Notes: generated from the sequence alone by a model not told the origin. 64,000 nt of DNA from Chryseolinea serpens (GCF_900129725.1 NZ_FQWQ01000001.1:806001-870000), one strand, 5' to 3'. Positions 39,186-48,103 are shown, counted from the first letter of the stretch. Made by a program: numbers and translations.

Positions 39186-39216
39186 CAAATTTATCGTTTT
39201 CCTCTTTATCCATCAA
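39186..39216 (-). promoter_or_regulatory. Bacteroidota-type promoter of the 38324 lipoprotein
   Basis: On the minus strand TTG (39216-39214), a 20-bp spacer and TAAATTTG (39193-39186) match the TTG-N17-23-TAnnTTTG pattern. The ATG lies 17 bp beyond. Confidence 0.7.
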
Positions 39217-39565
39217 GTGCAATGCAGCACAGCCAATCTATTTGTTGATCAGCCCACACGTTAGACGCACGATCGGGGGAAAACGTTGGGACACACCAAA
39301 AAAATAATTTAGTGCCCGCGCGATTACTTCCTCCCTGTTAACTCAGCGTTAATGGAGTGGGTTTCAAGGGATAAAAGGGCCTCAGCGGACGGATAAGACC
39401 ATCGTTCATTTCCGATGTGTAACGATGCGCGCTTCTATCACCTTGGCAAGATCCATAAATCCCCAGATAAGGGTACGTCAGGGCTGAGCGACTACCCTAT
39501 CCGGAGTACGACAACGGGGGCCGAACTACTCATTTTGTTCCTCAAAAATTGACTCCAACAAGCGA
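39217..39565. other. Non-coding region upstream of the heme operon
   Basis: About 350 bp with no supportable gene or riboswitch. The only item I can name is CCGAACTACTCATTTTGTTCC (39521-39541), which recurs in near copy after the heme operon at 46701-46721. Each copy can form a short GAAC/GTTC hairpin. Confidence 0.45.
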
Positions 39566-39618
39566 TTGACGCAGGGATAGGTCAATATCTACATTTGTTT
39601 AGAATCAATCTAAACAAA
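39566..39618 (+). promoter_or_regulatory. Heme operon promoter with overlapping inverted-repeat operator
   Basis: TTG (39566-39568), 21-bp spacer, TACATTTG (39590-39597). Overlapping the -7 element and the expected start site is a perfect 10-bp inverted repeat: TTTGTTTAGA (39594-39603), 5-bp centre, TCTAAACAAA (39609-39618). It ends 2 bp before the hmuT ATG. A repressor bound here would block initiation; the TTTAGA/TCTAAA core is more like a DtxR-type iron box than a Fur box, which is inference. Confidence 0.75.
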
Positions 39619-39620
39619 AT

Positions 39621-40481
39621 ATGAAAACGCATTCTAGTCGCTCTATAAATACTGTTCTCACCCTAATCCTGCTTCTCATTTCCTTCATCGCCGTCGCGCA
39701 AGAACGGATCATTACCGCCGGCAGCGCGCTCACGGAGACGGTATGCGCTCTCGGCGACTGTGATAAGATCATCGCCTCCGACCGCACCAGCCTCTACCCT
39801 GCTCACATCCAGCAGCTACCCTCCATAGGTTACCGCGGGGGTATCAATGCGGAGGGAATTATTAGCCTGAAGCCTACCCTTATTATCGCAGAGAAGGATT
39901 ATGTGGAAGACGCTGTCCTTGAGCAACTGGGGGCGAGTGGCATCAAGCTGTTGATCATTGATCGCAAACCCGAGATCGGCGATACCAAAAAATTCATCAC
40001 GCAAATTGCCGCGGCGCTGAAACGGGAAGCCGAAGGAAAAAAGCTCATCGCTAAAATCGACAGCGACCTGGCGGAAGCCAATGCGCTCTTAAAGAAGACG
40101 ACTTCCCATCCGAAAGTGATCTGTATCTACAACCGCGGCACGGCGACGGTGAGCATGGCAGGCAAAAATACGTTTGGCAACATTCTATCTTATGTAGGAG
40201 CCACCAGCGCTGTGGCGGACATCGACGGTTACAAACCTTTAAATACAGAGTCGCTGATCGCGGCCAACCCAGACTATCTTCTCATGGTGTCTATGGGATT
40301 GGAAAGTATCGGCGGCGTTGATGGCATGCTGAAAGTGCCTGGTGTGGCGCAGACCACGGCGGGGATGAAACGGCAGATCGTGGCCGTTGAAAGCCTGAAG
40401 CTCACCAATTTCGGTCCGCGTGTAGGCGAGGCGATAAAAGAGATCGTTGTGTTGTTGCATCCTGAGTTGCGTTCGAAATAA
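39621..40481 (+). CDS. hmuT: Heme ABC transporter substrate-binding protein
   Basis: 286 residues with signal peptide (TLILLLISFIAVAQ). Class III periplasmic binding protein of the BtuF/HmuT type: ERIITAGSALTETVCALGDC, IIASDRTSLYP, then the VGYRGGINAEGIISLKPTLI-like segment (here IGYRGGINAEG), and the second lobe TFGNILSYVGATSAVADIDG. It carries heme from the outer-membrane receptor to the HmuU permease. The Tyr in SDRTSLYPAHI is a likely heme ligand. First gene of the operon, its ATG sits directly after the operator, so the leader is only about 20 nt. Confidence 0.9.
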   Translation: MKTHSSRSINTVLTLILLLISFIAVAQERIITAGSALTETVCALGDCDKIIASDRTSLYPAHIQQLPSIGYRGGINAEGIISLKPTLIIAEKDYVEDAVLEQLGASGIKLLIIDRKPEIGDTKKFITQIAAALKREAEGKKLIAKIDSDLAEANALLKKTTSHPKVICIYNRGTATVSMAGKNTFGNILSYVGATSAVADIDGYKPLNTESLIAANPDYLLMVSMGLESIGGVDGMLKVPGVAQTTAGMKRQIVAVESLKLTNFGPRVGEAIKEIVVLLHPELRSK

Positions 40482-40487
40482 GCCGTG

Positions 40488-41555
40488 ATGAATCTTATAC
40501 TCGCCACGCGCGACTACCGGACCACCCTAATCCTGACGGGACTGAGCTTCTGCCTGATCACGGCAACGTTGTTCTCCTTGTCGGTTGGTGCTGTTTCAAT
40601 TCCCGTGAAGGATGTTGCCGTCATCCTGCTTCAGAAGCTGGGGCTTTTTCGAAGTGTGACGGTGGAGGGCATGCATGAAATTGTGTTGTCGTCTATCCGG
40701 CTTCCGCGCATCATCATGACCGTTCTGATCGGCGCATCGCTGGGTGTGAGTGGCTCGGCTTTGCAAGCCCTGTTCAGGAATCCGCTTGTTGAGCCCAGCC
40801 TCATCGGGGTTTCCGGTGGTTCGGCTTCGGCGGTAGTGATGGTGATCGTTTTTGGCAGCGCCTTGCCGTTGCCGGTGAATGGATGGTTGTATCATTCGCT
40901 TTTGCAACTGGTGGCGTTTGGTGGCGGCATGCTGGCTACGTTCATCGTGCTGAAGTTGAGCAGTCAAATGGGGAAGACAAACATCGCGATCCTTATTCTG
41001 ACCGGTGTGGCGCTCAATGCGCTGGCCGGGGCGGTGATCGGGCTTGCTATTTTTTATGCCGATGAAAATCAGCTGCGCACATTCACCTTCTGGACCTTGG
41101 GCGATCTGGGCGGAGCCACCTGGGACAAGTTAACCTTCGCAGCTCCCCTCCTGGTCACGGCGTGTGCCGGCTTGCTGTTCTTTGCGCCTTCGCTGAACCT
41201 GTTTTCATTAGGGGAAGCCGAAGCCTATCACACGGGCGTGAATGTTGAAAGCACGAAGCGGCGCATCATCATTTTTGCAGCACTGGCCGTGGGCATCAGC
41301 GTGTCGCTTTCGGGCATTATCGGATTTGTAGGGTTGGTGGTGCCGCACGTGATCCGTGTTTCTTTCCATTCCGATAATCGTCTGGTGCTGCCCGCCTCCG
41401 TTTTGGGTGGAGCCTTATTGCTGGTTTTGGCTGATGTGATCGCCCGCACCGTGGTGAGTCCTTCCGAGTTGCCCATCGGCGTGGTGACGGCGCTTGTCGG
41501 CGCACCGTTTTTTATCGGGTTGTTGATGAACGCTAAACGCAAACACGAACTATAA
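40488..41555 (+). CDS. hmuU: Heme ABC transporter permease (FecCD family)
   Basis: 355 residues with about ten hydrophobic helices. Family signatures: LPRIIMTVLIGASLGVSGSA, LQALFRNPLVEPSLIGVSGG, FWTLGDLGGATWDK, and GIIGFVGLVVPHVIRVSFHS, which is the coupling region contacting the ATPase. It moves heme across the inner membrane. The ATG at 40488 is preferred over GTG at 40485. Its stop shares one base with the hmuV start (TAATG at 41553-41557), so the two are translationally coupled. Confidence 0.92.
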   Translation: MNLILATRDYRTTLILTGLSFCLITATLFSLSVGAVSIPVKDVAVILLQKLGLFRSVTVEGMHEIVLSSIRLPRIIMTVLIGASLGVSGSALQALFRNPLVEPSLIGVSGGSASAVVMVIVFGSALPLPVNGWLYHSLLQLVAFGGGMLATFIVLKLSSQMGKTNIAILILTGVALNALAGAVIGLAIFYADENQLRTFTFWTLGDLGGATWDKLTFAAPLLVTACAGLLFFAPSLNLFSLGEAEAYHTGVNVESTKRRIIIFAALAVGISVSLSGIIGFVGLVVPHVIRVSFHSDNRLVLPASVLGGALLLVLADVIARTVVSPSELPIGVVTALVGAPFFIGLLMNAKRKHEL

Positions 41556-42367
41556 TGTACCAGGCTTCTCATCTTTCGTATCGCGTCCGCGAAAAAATTC
41601 TTTTGCACGATGTCAGCCTCGCGATTGCTCCAGGGCAATTCACCGCCGTGGTGGGGCCCAATGGCGCGGGCAAGAGCACATTGTTGAAGACGATGGCCTT
41701 GGAGTACGCGGGCTATCACGGTGACATTGTGATCAATGGCAAGTCTGCCAAGGCCTATTCGCCACGCGAGCTTTCGTTCGTCCGGGCGGTGTTGCCACAA
41801 AGTACGACCGTGCAGTTTGCTTTTACGGTGGAGCAGATCGTAGCGCTGGGGCGACATGGCTACCGGTCGTCGAGAAAAGAAAATGAGGCGATCGTGGATG
41901 AAGTCATGGCTCTCACGGGAACGGATGTGTTTCGCGAGCGGAGCTATCTCACGTTGTCGGGTGGCGAAAAGCAGCGGGTGCAGTTGGCCCGGGTGCTGGT
42001 GCAGGTTTGGGAGGAGACGCTGTATCCGCGCTATATGTTGTTGGACGAGCCTACCAGCAGTCTCGACATCGCACAACAGCAACACATCTTCAGCCTTGCT
42101 AAAAAAGTATGCGAGCGCAACATCGGCGTCATGGCCATTGTGCACGACCTGAACCAGGCGGTGTTGTTTGCCGATCATCTTTACTTTCTCCGGGACGGAA
42201 AGCTTGTGGCTTCCGGCTCAGCACACGATGTTTTTACAAAATCAATCATCGAGGAAACGTTTTGCTGTCGCGTAAACGTATACCGCGATCCGTGCAACAA
42301 CTGTCCCTACATCATTCCCGAGCGGGAAGTCTTCGCACCATCCCCTTCCCTGGTCATCGAAAAATAA
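41555..42367 (+). CDS. hmuV: Heme ABC transporter ATP-binding protein
   Basis: 270 residues. Walker A VGPNGAGKSTLLK, Q-loop in RAVLPQSTTVQF, signature LSGGEKQRVQLARVL, Walker B YMLLDEPTSSLDI and switch His in AIVHDLNQAV. It powers HmuU. After the usual end comes RDPCNNCPYIIPE, a CxxC pair that might bind a metal, though I do not know it as a family feature. One-base overlap with hmuU. Confidence 0.94.
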   Translation: MYQASHLSYRVREKILLHDVSLAIAPGQFTAVVGPNGAGKSTLLKTMALEYAGYHGDIVINGKSAKAYSPRELSFVRAVLPQSTTVQFAFTVEQIVALGRHGYRSSRKENEAIVDEVMALTGTDVFRERSYLTLSGGEKQRVQLARVLVQVWEETLYPRYMLLDEPTSSLDIAQQQHIFSLAKKVCERNIGVMAIVHDLNQAVLFADHLYFLRDGKLVASGSAHDVFTKSIIEETFCCRVNVYRDPCNNCPYIIPEREVFAPSPSLVIEK

Positions 42368-42404
42368 AATCAAGTCTATAACAAACTCTTAACTCCATAA
42401 CCAC

Positions 42405-43481
42405 ATGAGCACGATCATTGAAAGCAGATCATTCACCCTGAGCGAAGCCTGGAAAGGTGTTCAAAGCGCAAAGCCCGGCATTCGCATTCGCGAAGCGGCA
42501 AAGGAACTCGGTGTCAGCGAAGCCGAATTGCTGGCCACAAAATTACACGATGGTGTGACACGTCTGCAAGGTCCCTGGCCCGAGCTGTTGAACCGTTTTA
42601 AAACCCTGGGTAAAGTGATGTCGCTCACACGCAACAACGCCTGCATCCTGGAACACAAAGGTCCCTTCCAGGACGTGAACGTGATGGGCGAAGATACGCG
42701 CGCGATGGCGACCGTGATCGGTCCCATTGAAACGAGGGTGTTTTTTTCAGGCTGGCATTTTGCCTTTGCGGCGACAGAAGAGAAATCGGATCGTGTGCTG
42801 AAAAGCATCCAGATCTTTGATAGATCCGGCGAGGCCGTGACAAAGATCTATCTCCAGGAAAAAAGCGACGAGGCCGCCTATGAAAAATTAGTGGACGAAT
42901 TCCGGGCAGAAGATCAAAGCCGCGAGCTCGATGTAGAACCTTATGCTCTCGATGTCCACAACGGTCCCACCGATGCCGACGCGTTTTTGAACGAGTGGAG
43001 CGAACTGAAAGATACTCACGACTTCTTTGGTTTGCTGCGCCGCCACCAGGTGAGTCGCTATCGGGCGTTGGAGTTGGCCAGCGGGCGGTTCACGTTCCAG
43101 GTAAATGCCAAAGTGACGCCGAAGCAAATTCTGGACAACGCCTCCGTCAGCAAGCTTCCGATTATGATCTTCGCCGGCAACCGCGGCAATCTGCAAATCC
43201 ACCAAGGGAAAGTAAGGACCATACGCCTGCTCGACCGCGGGCACACCGGCGCGGAGCAATGGCTCAACGTGCTCGATCCCGACTTCAACATGCACATGCG
43301 CATGGACCTGGTGCACACCGCTTGGGTGGTTCGCAAACCTACGACCGAAGGCGACGTGACCTCCGTGGAGCTTTTCGATAAAGAAAAAAATCTCATCACC
43401 CAATTCTTTGGCTTGCGCAAACCGGGTATTCCGGAAAAGTCAGAGTGGAGAGCGCTCGTCCATGAACTACCGGCCTTGTAA
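42405..43481 (+). CDS. hmuS: Cytoplasmic hemin-degrading/heme-handling protein
   Basis: 358 residues made of two homologous halves, as in HemS/ChuS/HmuS. The opening IRIREAAKELGVSEAELLAT is the typical helical start. LGKVMSLTRNNACILEHKGP belongs to the first half and IFAGNRGNLQIHQGKVRTI to the second. H205 in KDTHDFFGLLRRHQVSR corresponds to the proximal heme ligand in ChuS/HemS. It receives heme in the cytoplasm and degrades or stores it. Fourth gene of the operon, 37 bp after hmuV. Confidence 0.93.
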   Translation: MSTIIESRSFTLSEAWKGVQSAKPGIRIREAAKELGVSEAELLATKLHDGVTRLQGPWPELLNRFKTLGKVMSLTRNNACILEHKGPFQDVNVMGEDTRAMATVIGPIETRVFFSGWHFAFAATEEKSDRVLKSIQIFDRSGEAVTKIYLQEKSDEAAYEKLVDEFRAEDQSRELDVEPYALDVHNGPTDADAFLNEWSELKDTHDFFGLLRRHQVSRYRALELASGRFTFQVNAKVTPKQILDNASVSKLPIMIFAGNRGNLQIHQGKVRTIRLLDRGHTGAEQWLNVLDPDFNMHMRMDLVHTAWVVRKPTTEGDVTSVELFDKEKNLITQFFGLRKPGIPEKSEWRALVHELPAL

Positions 43482-43485
43482 TGTC

Positions 43486-45633
43486 ATGACGATCTTCTCT
43501 ACGCCCCCAACATTTTTGCATTCCGTTTTTCAAAAGCGGCTGCAGGTTGCCTACGGCCTGGTGGTTATGGCTTTGCTGGGAAAAACAGATGCGCTGGCCC
43601 AGGACTCGCTCGCCTCACGCGAGCTCGACGCGGTGGTCGTTACAGCAACCCGCAGCGAGCGCGCATTGTCGGACTTGCCGGTGCCGGTGACGGTGATTCC
43701 CCAGCAGCAGATCAAGAACATGGGGTCGTTAAGGCTCAACGACGTGCTGGCCGAACAAACCGGGCTTGCCATTGTGAGTGACCATGGGACCGGTATACAG
43801 ATGCAAGGGTTCACGCCGGAGTACACGCTCATCCTCATTGATGGGGAACCGTTGATCGGGCGCACGTCCGGGACGCTGGAGTTGAATCGCATTGCTGTGG
43901 GCAACATCCGCCAAGTGGAGATCATGAAAGGTCCCAGCTCGAGCCTGTATGGCTCCGAAGCGCTGGCGGGTGTGATCAACATCATCACCGATCGTCCATC
44001 CGGAACCAACGGGATGTTCTCGGCGCGCTATGGCAGTAACCAAACGGCCGACTTTTCGGGGTCACTGAATTATCAAACCAAAAAACTGGGTTTGTATGGA
44101 TTTGCCAACCGCTACAGCACGGACGGCTATGATCTGTCGCCGGAAACGCAGGGAAAAACAGTGAGCCCGTTCACCAACTACACGTATCGGTTGCGCGCCG
44201 GGTATGAATTTTCGAAGCGGGTGCGGTTGTCGCTTTCGGGCCGGTATTTTACGGAGGCGCAGACGAGCATCACCGATATCGGCACCGCCGGAACACCCGT
44301 ATTGCTGGATGGTAAAGGTGACGTCAAGGATTGGAACTTCAATCCGGTGGTTTATGTCAACGTGTCCGACAAGTTCAAGACCACCCTTCGCTTCAACAGT
44401 TCAAAGTACAGCACTACGTCAACGCTGAACTACCAATCCGACGGTGTGGTGTATGACGACACGTTCTTTGACCAAACGTTTACGCGTCCGGAAGTGCAGG
44501 GTGAGTATTTCTTCAATTCCAAAAACGTGATGACGCTGGGGGTTGGGCGCATTTGGGAAAGTGTCGAGGCGACGCGGTATGATGCCAGGATGAAATATCA
44601 GACCGACTACGCGTATGCTCAATACGAGTGGCAGCCTCTCACAAAGCTGAACCTGTTGATCGGCGGGCGGTTCGACCACCACAGCGCATATGGGTCGCAG
44701 TTTAGCCCAAAGCTTTCGGCGCAATATGAGGTGAATCGTTGGCTTGGCGTGCGCGGATCGTTTGGGATGGGCTTTAAGGCGCCGGACTTCCGCCAGCTTT
44801 ACCTAAACTTTACCAACTCCACGGTGGGCTATACGGTGCTGGGCTCGCAGGAGCTCGTTGCCGGCATTACCCAACTCCAGGCGCAGGGACAGATCGACCA
44901 GATGCTCGCTGACCCCGCCTCTTTTGGCGAGATCAAAGCAGAGTCGTCGCACGCTTATAATCTAGGGTTCAAGTTGCAGCCCTATAAAAAGACTTCTGTC
45001 ACCATAAACGCTTTCCGGAATGACATCAAAGACATCATCGACACCAAGCCCGTAGCGCGCAAAACCAATGGCCAATTTGTGTACAGCTATTACAACCTGG
45101 CCAAAGTGTACACGCAAGGGCTTGAGCTGGATGGTGTCCACACGTTGACGGAGGCCATGACGTTTTCGCTGGGGTATCAATACCTGGTGGCTAAAGACAA
45201 GTCGGTGGTCGATGCACTGAAGGCCCTCGATGTCTATGCGCGCGATCCTGAGACCAACATCACACGCCGCGTGAAGCCGAGTGAGTATGGCGGTCTTTTC
45301 AATCGCTCGCGGCATATGGTGAACGCCAAGGCTTTTTACAATCACAATGCGAGCGGTTGGAGCGCTACGCTCCGGGCGATCTATCGCGGCCGCTATGGGT
45401 TTGCCGATATGAACAACAACACCATCCTCGACGACGCCAGCGAATATGTGAAAGGCTACGTCACCGTGAATGTTTCCGTGGCCAAGACCTTTCGCAAATC
45501 GCTCCGTTTGCAGACGGGATGCGATAACCTGTTCAACTATACCGACCCACAATACATTCCTTCCGTGCCCGGGAGGCTTTTGTGGGCCAGTGTCGCCTTT
45601 ACGTTTTCGGCAAAGGGCAAATCAAATCAGTAA
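43486..45633 (+). CDS. hmuR: TonB-dependent heme receptor
   Basis: 715 residues from the ATG at 43486, which gives a signal peptide ending LLGKTDALAQ; earlier starts overlap hmuS and lengthen the n-region unnaturally. TonB box region LDAVVVTATRSERALSDLPV, plug with RLNDVLAEQTGLAIVSDHGT, the plug motif VEIMKGPSSSLYGSEALAGV, then a 22-stranded barrel. FKAPDFRQLYLNF corresponds to the FRAP/YRAP motif of HmuR-type receptors; a clear NPDL box is not seen. It imports heme across the outer membrane, with heme supplied by the lipoprotein encoded next. The heme assignment relies mainly on the operon. Confidence 0.9.
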   Translation: MTIFSTPPTFLHSVFQKRLQVAYGLVVMALLGKTDALAQDSLASRELDAVVVTATRSERALSDLPVPVTVIPQQQIKNMGSLRLNDVLAEQTGLAIVSDHGTGIQMQGFTPEYTLILIDGEPLIGRTSGTLELNRIAVGNIRQVEIMKGPSSSLYGSEALAGVINIITDRPSGTNGMFSARYGSNQTADFSGSLNYQTKKLGLYGFANRYSTDGYDLSPETQGKTVSPFTNYTYRLRAGYEFSKRVRLSLSGRYFTEAQTSITDIGTAGTPVLLDGKGDVKDWNFNPVVYVNVSDKFKTTLRFNSSKYSTTSTLNYQSDGVVYDDTFFDQTFTRPEVQGEYFFNSKNVMTLGVGRIWESVEATRYDARMKYQTDYAYAQYEWQPLTKLNLLIGGRFDHHSAYGSQFSPKLSAQYEVNRWLGVRGSFGMGFKAPDFRQLYLNFTNSTVGYTVLGSQELVAGITQLQAQGQIDQMLADPASFGEIKAESSHAYNLGFKLQPYKKTSVTINAFRNDIKDIIDTKPVARKTNGQFVYSYYNLAKVYTQGLELDGVHTLTEAMTFSLGYQYLVAKDKSVVDALKALDVYARDPETNITRRVKPSEYGGLFNRSRHMVNAKAFYNHNASGWSATLRAIYRGRYGFADMNNNTILDDASEYVKGYVTVNVSVAKTFRKSLRLQTGCDNLFNYTDPQYIPSVPGRLLWASVAFTFSAKGKSNQ

Positions 45634-45661
45634 AATTTTAAACTCTAATACCTATACACAA

Positions 45662-46291
45662 ATGAACTACAAAACAAAACTCCAAGTAGCATTCCTTTTC
45701 TTTGCATCTCTCGCCATCGCCGCGTGCAGCGACGACGATGACAAAGAACCCGTGAAACTCACCGCCAGCGAAGTGAAAGATCTCAACTCGGAAAGCACCA
45801 CAAAATTCACACTCTTCAGTTTCAAGAACAACGCCGTCGTGGCGAACACGGACAGCGTTTCCACGCAATGGGATATCGGCTTCCGCGGCACCACCCTCAT
45901 TCTCAATGGCGGCGTCAGCGGCCCCGGTCAGGCACAGGGACAAATTGTGAGCGGCATCTTCGACGAACTCACAGAGGCACCTGAAGGCGGTTTTGTTTCC
46001 GATGCGGCAGCAGCGAAAGCGATCACCGGCAGCAACGGTTGGTATACCTACACCGGCACCACCAGCGTACCTAACCATGCTATTCTGCCCATCGCCGGCA
46101 AGATCATCGTGGTGAAGACCGCCGATGGCAAATATGCCAAGCTGGAGATCATCAGCTACTACAAAGGCAATCCTTCCACGACTACCGCTGAATTTGCTGA
46201 CCTGGCTACACGCCCGTTGGCCCGCTACTTCACGTTCCGTTTTATTTATCAACCGGACGGTACGCGCAATTTCCAGATGACCACGAAATAG
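45662..46291 (+). CDS. hmuY: HmuY family heme-binding lipoprotein
   Basis: 209 residues from the ATG at 45662, with signal and lipobox LAIAAC followed by SDDDDKEPV. The HmuY fold signature is STQWDIGFRGTTLILNGGVS, GWYTYTGTT, YAKLEIISYYKGN and a closing YFTFRFIYQPDGTRNFQ. HmuY of Porphyromonas takes heme from host proteins and passes it to HmuR, using two His ligands. In this sequence the ligands are not obvious (H in NHAIL is one candidate), so other residues such as Met may serve. It lies 28 bp after the receptor gene. Confidence 0.9.
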   Translation: MNYKTKLQVAFLFFASLAIAACSDDDDKEPVKLTASEVKDLNSESTTKFTLFSFKNNAVVANTDSVSTQWDIGFRGTTLILNGGVSGPGQAQGQIVSGIFDELTEAPEGGFVSDAAAAKAITGSNGWYTYTGTTSVPNHAILPIAGKIIVVKTADGKYAKLEIISYYKGNPSTTTAEFADLATRPLARYFTFRFIYQPDGTRNFQMTTK

Positions 46292-46336
46292 TTATTAAGC
46301 ACAAAAGATCCTCTCTATTTTTTAAATCTTTTTCCT

Positions 46337-46666
46337 ATGCATAGCGAATCAGACCGTGAGATCCTTGCCGAATCCGCCCATGGCTTTGTGAGCCGTTGTC
46401 CATGTTGCCTCGAATACAATGTGGCCTTCAAAACCGTATTGCTGGTGTTCGATGAAGATGCCATGCTTCGTTTCTTCGAGTGGGTGCTCTCCTACCGCCA
46501 TTCCCTCGAAAATTTCCATGCCTTCCCGCATGGACGGCATCACATTTATTCCAGTCCCCACAGCAATCTTTTCCTGGTGTACAGCGACCAGGAATTGGAT
46601 GACCTGTCGGTCATGTTCGCCGAAGTGCAAATCTTATTGGAGGCCAGGAAACTTGTCGGCGGTTAA
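46337..46666 (+). CDS. DUF6686 family protein
   Basis: 109 residues, no signal peptide. A CPCC motif (SRCPCCLEYNVAFKTVLLVF) near the N-terminus, possibly a metal or heme contact, is followed by an alpha/beta region (FFEWVLSYRHSLENFHAFPH and then GRHHIYSSP). I place it in DUF6686, a Bacteroidota family without known function. Its position 45 bp after hmuY on the same strand makes it probably the last gene of the heme operon. Confidence 0.7.
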   Translation: MHSESDREILAESAHGFVSRCPCCLEYNVAFKTVLLVFDEDAMLRFFEWVLSYRHSLENFHAFPHGRHHIYSSPHSNLFLVYSDQELDDLSVMFAEVQILLEARKLVGG

Positions 46667-46702
46667 TTTGTCTGAAGCGCCAGGCTACTGACTACTGGCT
46701 CC

Positions 46703-46721
46703 GGAACACTCATTTTGTTCC
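46703..46721. repeat. Short hairpin, near copy of 39521-39541
   Basis: GGAAC (46703-46707) pairs with GTTCC (46717-46721). The 21-bp stretch from 46701 matches 18 positions with the element before the heme promoter, so the operon is bracketed by two copies about 7.2 kb apart. Confidence 0.55.
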
Positions 46722-46862
46722 AAGGTCCAGAAATTTGTCAGTCAAAAAACGACCTGCGTCTGTATTCTGTCATTTTGGCTCTCCCGGGATTCAATAAGCA
46801 GCCAAATCTACCTTTGGTTTGTGCTGGACTTTATTTTGAGGGAAGAACCGAAAATTCTTCCT

Positions 46863-47789
46863 ATGGATGCTTTTTCACAAACGATCATCTCGGCGGTGAA
46901 CATCGCCAAGAACGCCGTGGTCAAGATCGATGTCTTCAAAACGGTTCAAGGCAAGTTAAGGCCTGCAGGTTCCGGTTCCGGATTTATCTTTTCGTCGGAC
47001 GGGTTCGTCTTTACGAACCACCATGTCGTGCAGGGTGCGGAGAAGATCATGGTGTCGCTCCTCAACGAGAACGAGATCGAAGCCATTGTTATCGGCCAGG
47101 ACCCCGATACCGACCTGGCCATTTTAAAAATTTACAGCGACGGCTATTCCGTGGCGGCCCTTGGCGATGCCCAGCAACTGCAGATCGGGCAGTTGGTGAT
47201 CGCGATTGGAAATCCCTATGGCTATCAGCACACCGTCACCACGGGAGTAGTGGGTGCTTTGGGGCGAACGTTGCGCTCGCAATCGGGTATGCTGGTGGAC
47301 AATGTGATCCAATCCGATGCCGCCCTCAATCCCGGCAACTCCGGCGGTCCGCTCATCAACACCGACGGCGAAGTGGTGGGCGTGAACACCGCCATCATCA
47401 CCGGCGCGCAAGGGTTGAGTTTCTCGGTCGACATCAACACGGCGAAGGAAGTGGCCCGTCAGATCATCAAGAACGGCAAGGTCTTCAAGGCCTATCTCGG
47501 CTTCATGTTGCAAGAGGTCAACATCACGCCGAAAGTGTTGCGTCATTTTCATTTGCCCAATCAAAAGGGCTTGTTCGTGGTAAGCATCGAGCCCAACTCG
47601 CCCGCGGCTTTGTCGCAGGTGAAGGAGGGCGACATCATCACCTCGTTTAACGGCAAGCCGATGAACTCCCTGCAGGAGCTTTTTAAGGAGCTTACGAAAA
47701 AGGACATTTTGAGTATGGTCGATATCTCTGTGGTCCGTCACACGGAGTTGCTCAACTTTGGGATCTTTCCCGTCCAAAAGGCAGCCTGA
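46863..47789 (+). CDS. HtrA-like S1C serine protease without signal peptide
   Basis: 308 residues from the ATG at 46863. The triad is complete: H54 in FTNHHVVQGA, D84 in DPDTDLAILKI, S160 in ALNPGNSGGPLIN. One C-terminal PDZ domain includes GLFVVSIEPNSPAALSQVKE and GDIITSFNGKPMN. HtrA proteases are normally periplasmic, but this N-terminus (MDAFSQTIISAVNIAKNAVV) has no signal peptide or anchor, so a cytoplasmic enzyme is suggested. A GTG at 46821 in frame adds 14 residues without creating a signal. TACCTTTG at 46809-46816 is a good -7 element, with an expected start near 46823 that rules out the longer form. Confidence 0.85.
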   Translation: MDAFSQTIISAVNIAKNAVVKIDVFKTVQGKLRPAGSGSGFIFSSDGFVFTNHHVVQGAEKIMVSLLNENEIEAIVIGQDPDTDLAILKIYSDGYSVAALGDAQQLQIGQLVIAIGNPYGYQHTVTTGVVGALGRTLRSQSGMLVDNVIQSDAALNPGNSGGPLINTDGEVVGVNTAIITGAQGLSFSVDINTAKEVARQIIKNGKVFKAYLGFMLQEVNITPKVLRHFHLPNQKGLFVVSIEPNSPAALSQVKEGDIITSFNGKPMNSLQELFKELTKKDILSMVDISVVRHTELLNFGIFPVQKAA

Positions 47790-47914
47790 GCGGTTGCTAA
47801 AACGATCCCGCGAAATGGCGCCGTTCTCGGCCACCCATTCCGTGGGATTGTTCTTTTTTTTGCTGGGAGAAACCGGCGGATTTTCCTACCTTCAGGAGAT
47901 CAAGCTCCTTTCCT

Positions 47915-48088
47915 ATGGTCTACTACAAGTTGATTTTCGGGATCATTTTCTTTTGCACGTTCACGCTGCTGCTGATCCGATCGGGAAAAAAATCACACTA
48001 TAGCTTTTTCTTTTTCATGGGTCGATTGGACATGCTGGTGGGCATCGCCGCCGGGCTGTTCCTGATCATCACCGCATTCAAGGGGTAA
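47915..48088 (+). CDS. Small two-helix membrane protein
   Basis: 57 residues from ATG 47915 to TAA 48086-48088. The first helix is LIFGIIFFCTFTLLLI, a basic loop RSGKKSHYS follows, and the second helix is MLVGIAAGLFLIITAF. No family is recognised. It ends 15 bp before the DUF5655 gene on the same strand, suggesting co-transcription. TACCTTCA about 22 bp before the ATG resembles a weak -7 element. Confidence 0.65.
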   Translation: MVYYKLIFGIIFFCTFTLLLIRSGKKSHYSFFFFMGRLDMLVGIAAGLFLIITAFKG

Positions 48089-48103
48089 GTCAACAGCGAT
48101 CGT

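Noticed and set aside
39217-39620. Possible cobalamin riboswitch or classical Fur box before the ABC/TonB genes
   Set aside because: No B12-box-like sequence is visible and the operator does not resemble the GATAATGAT Fur pattern; the cargo genes are heme-type.
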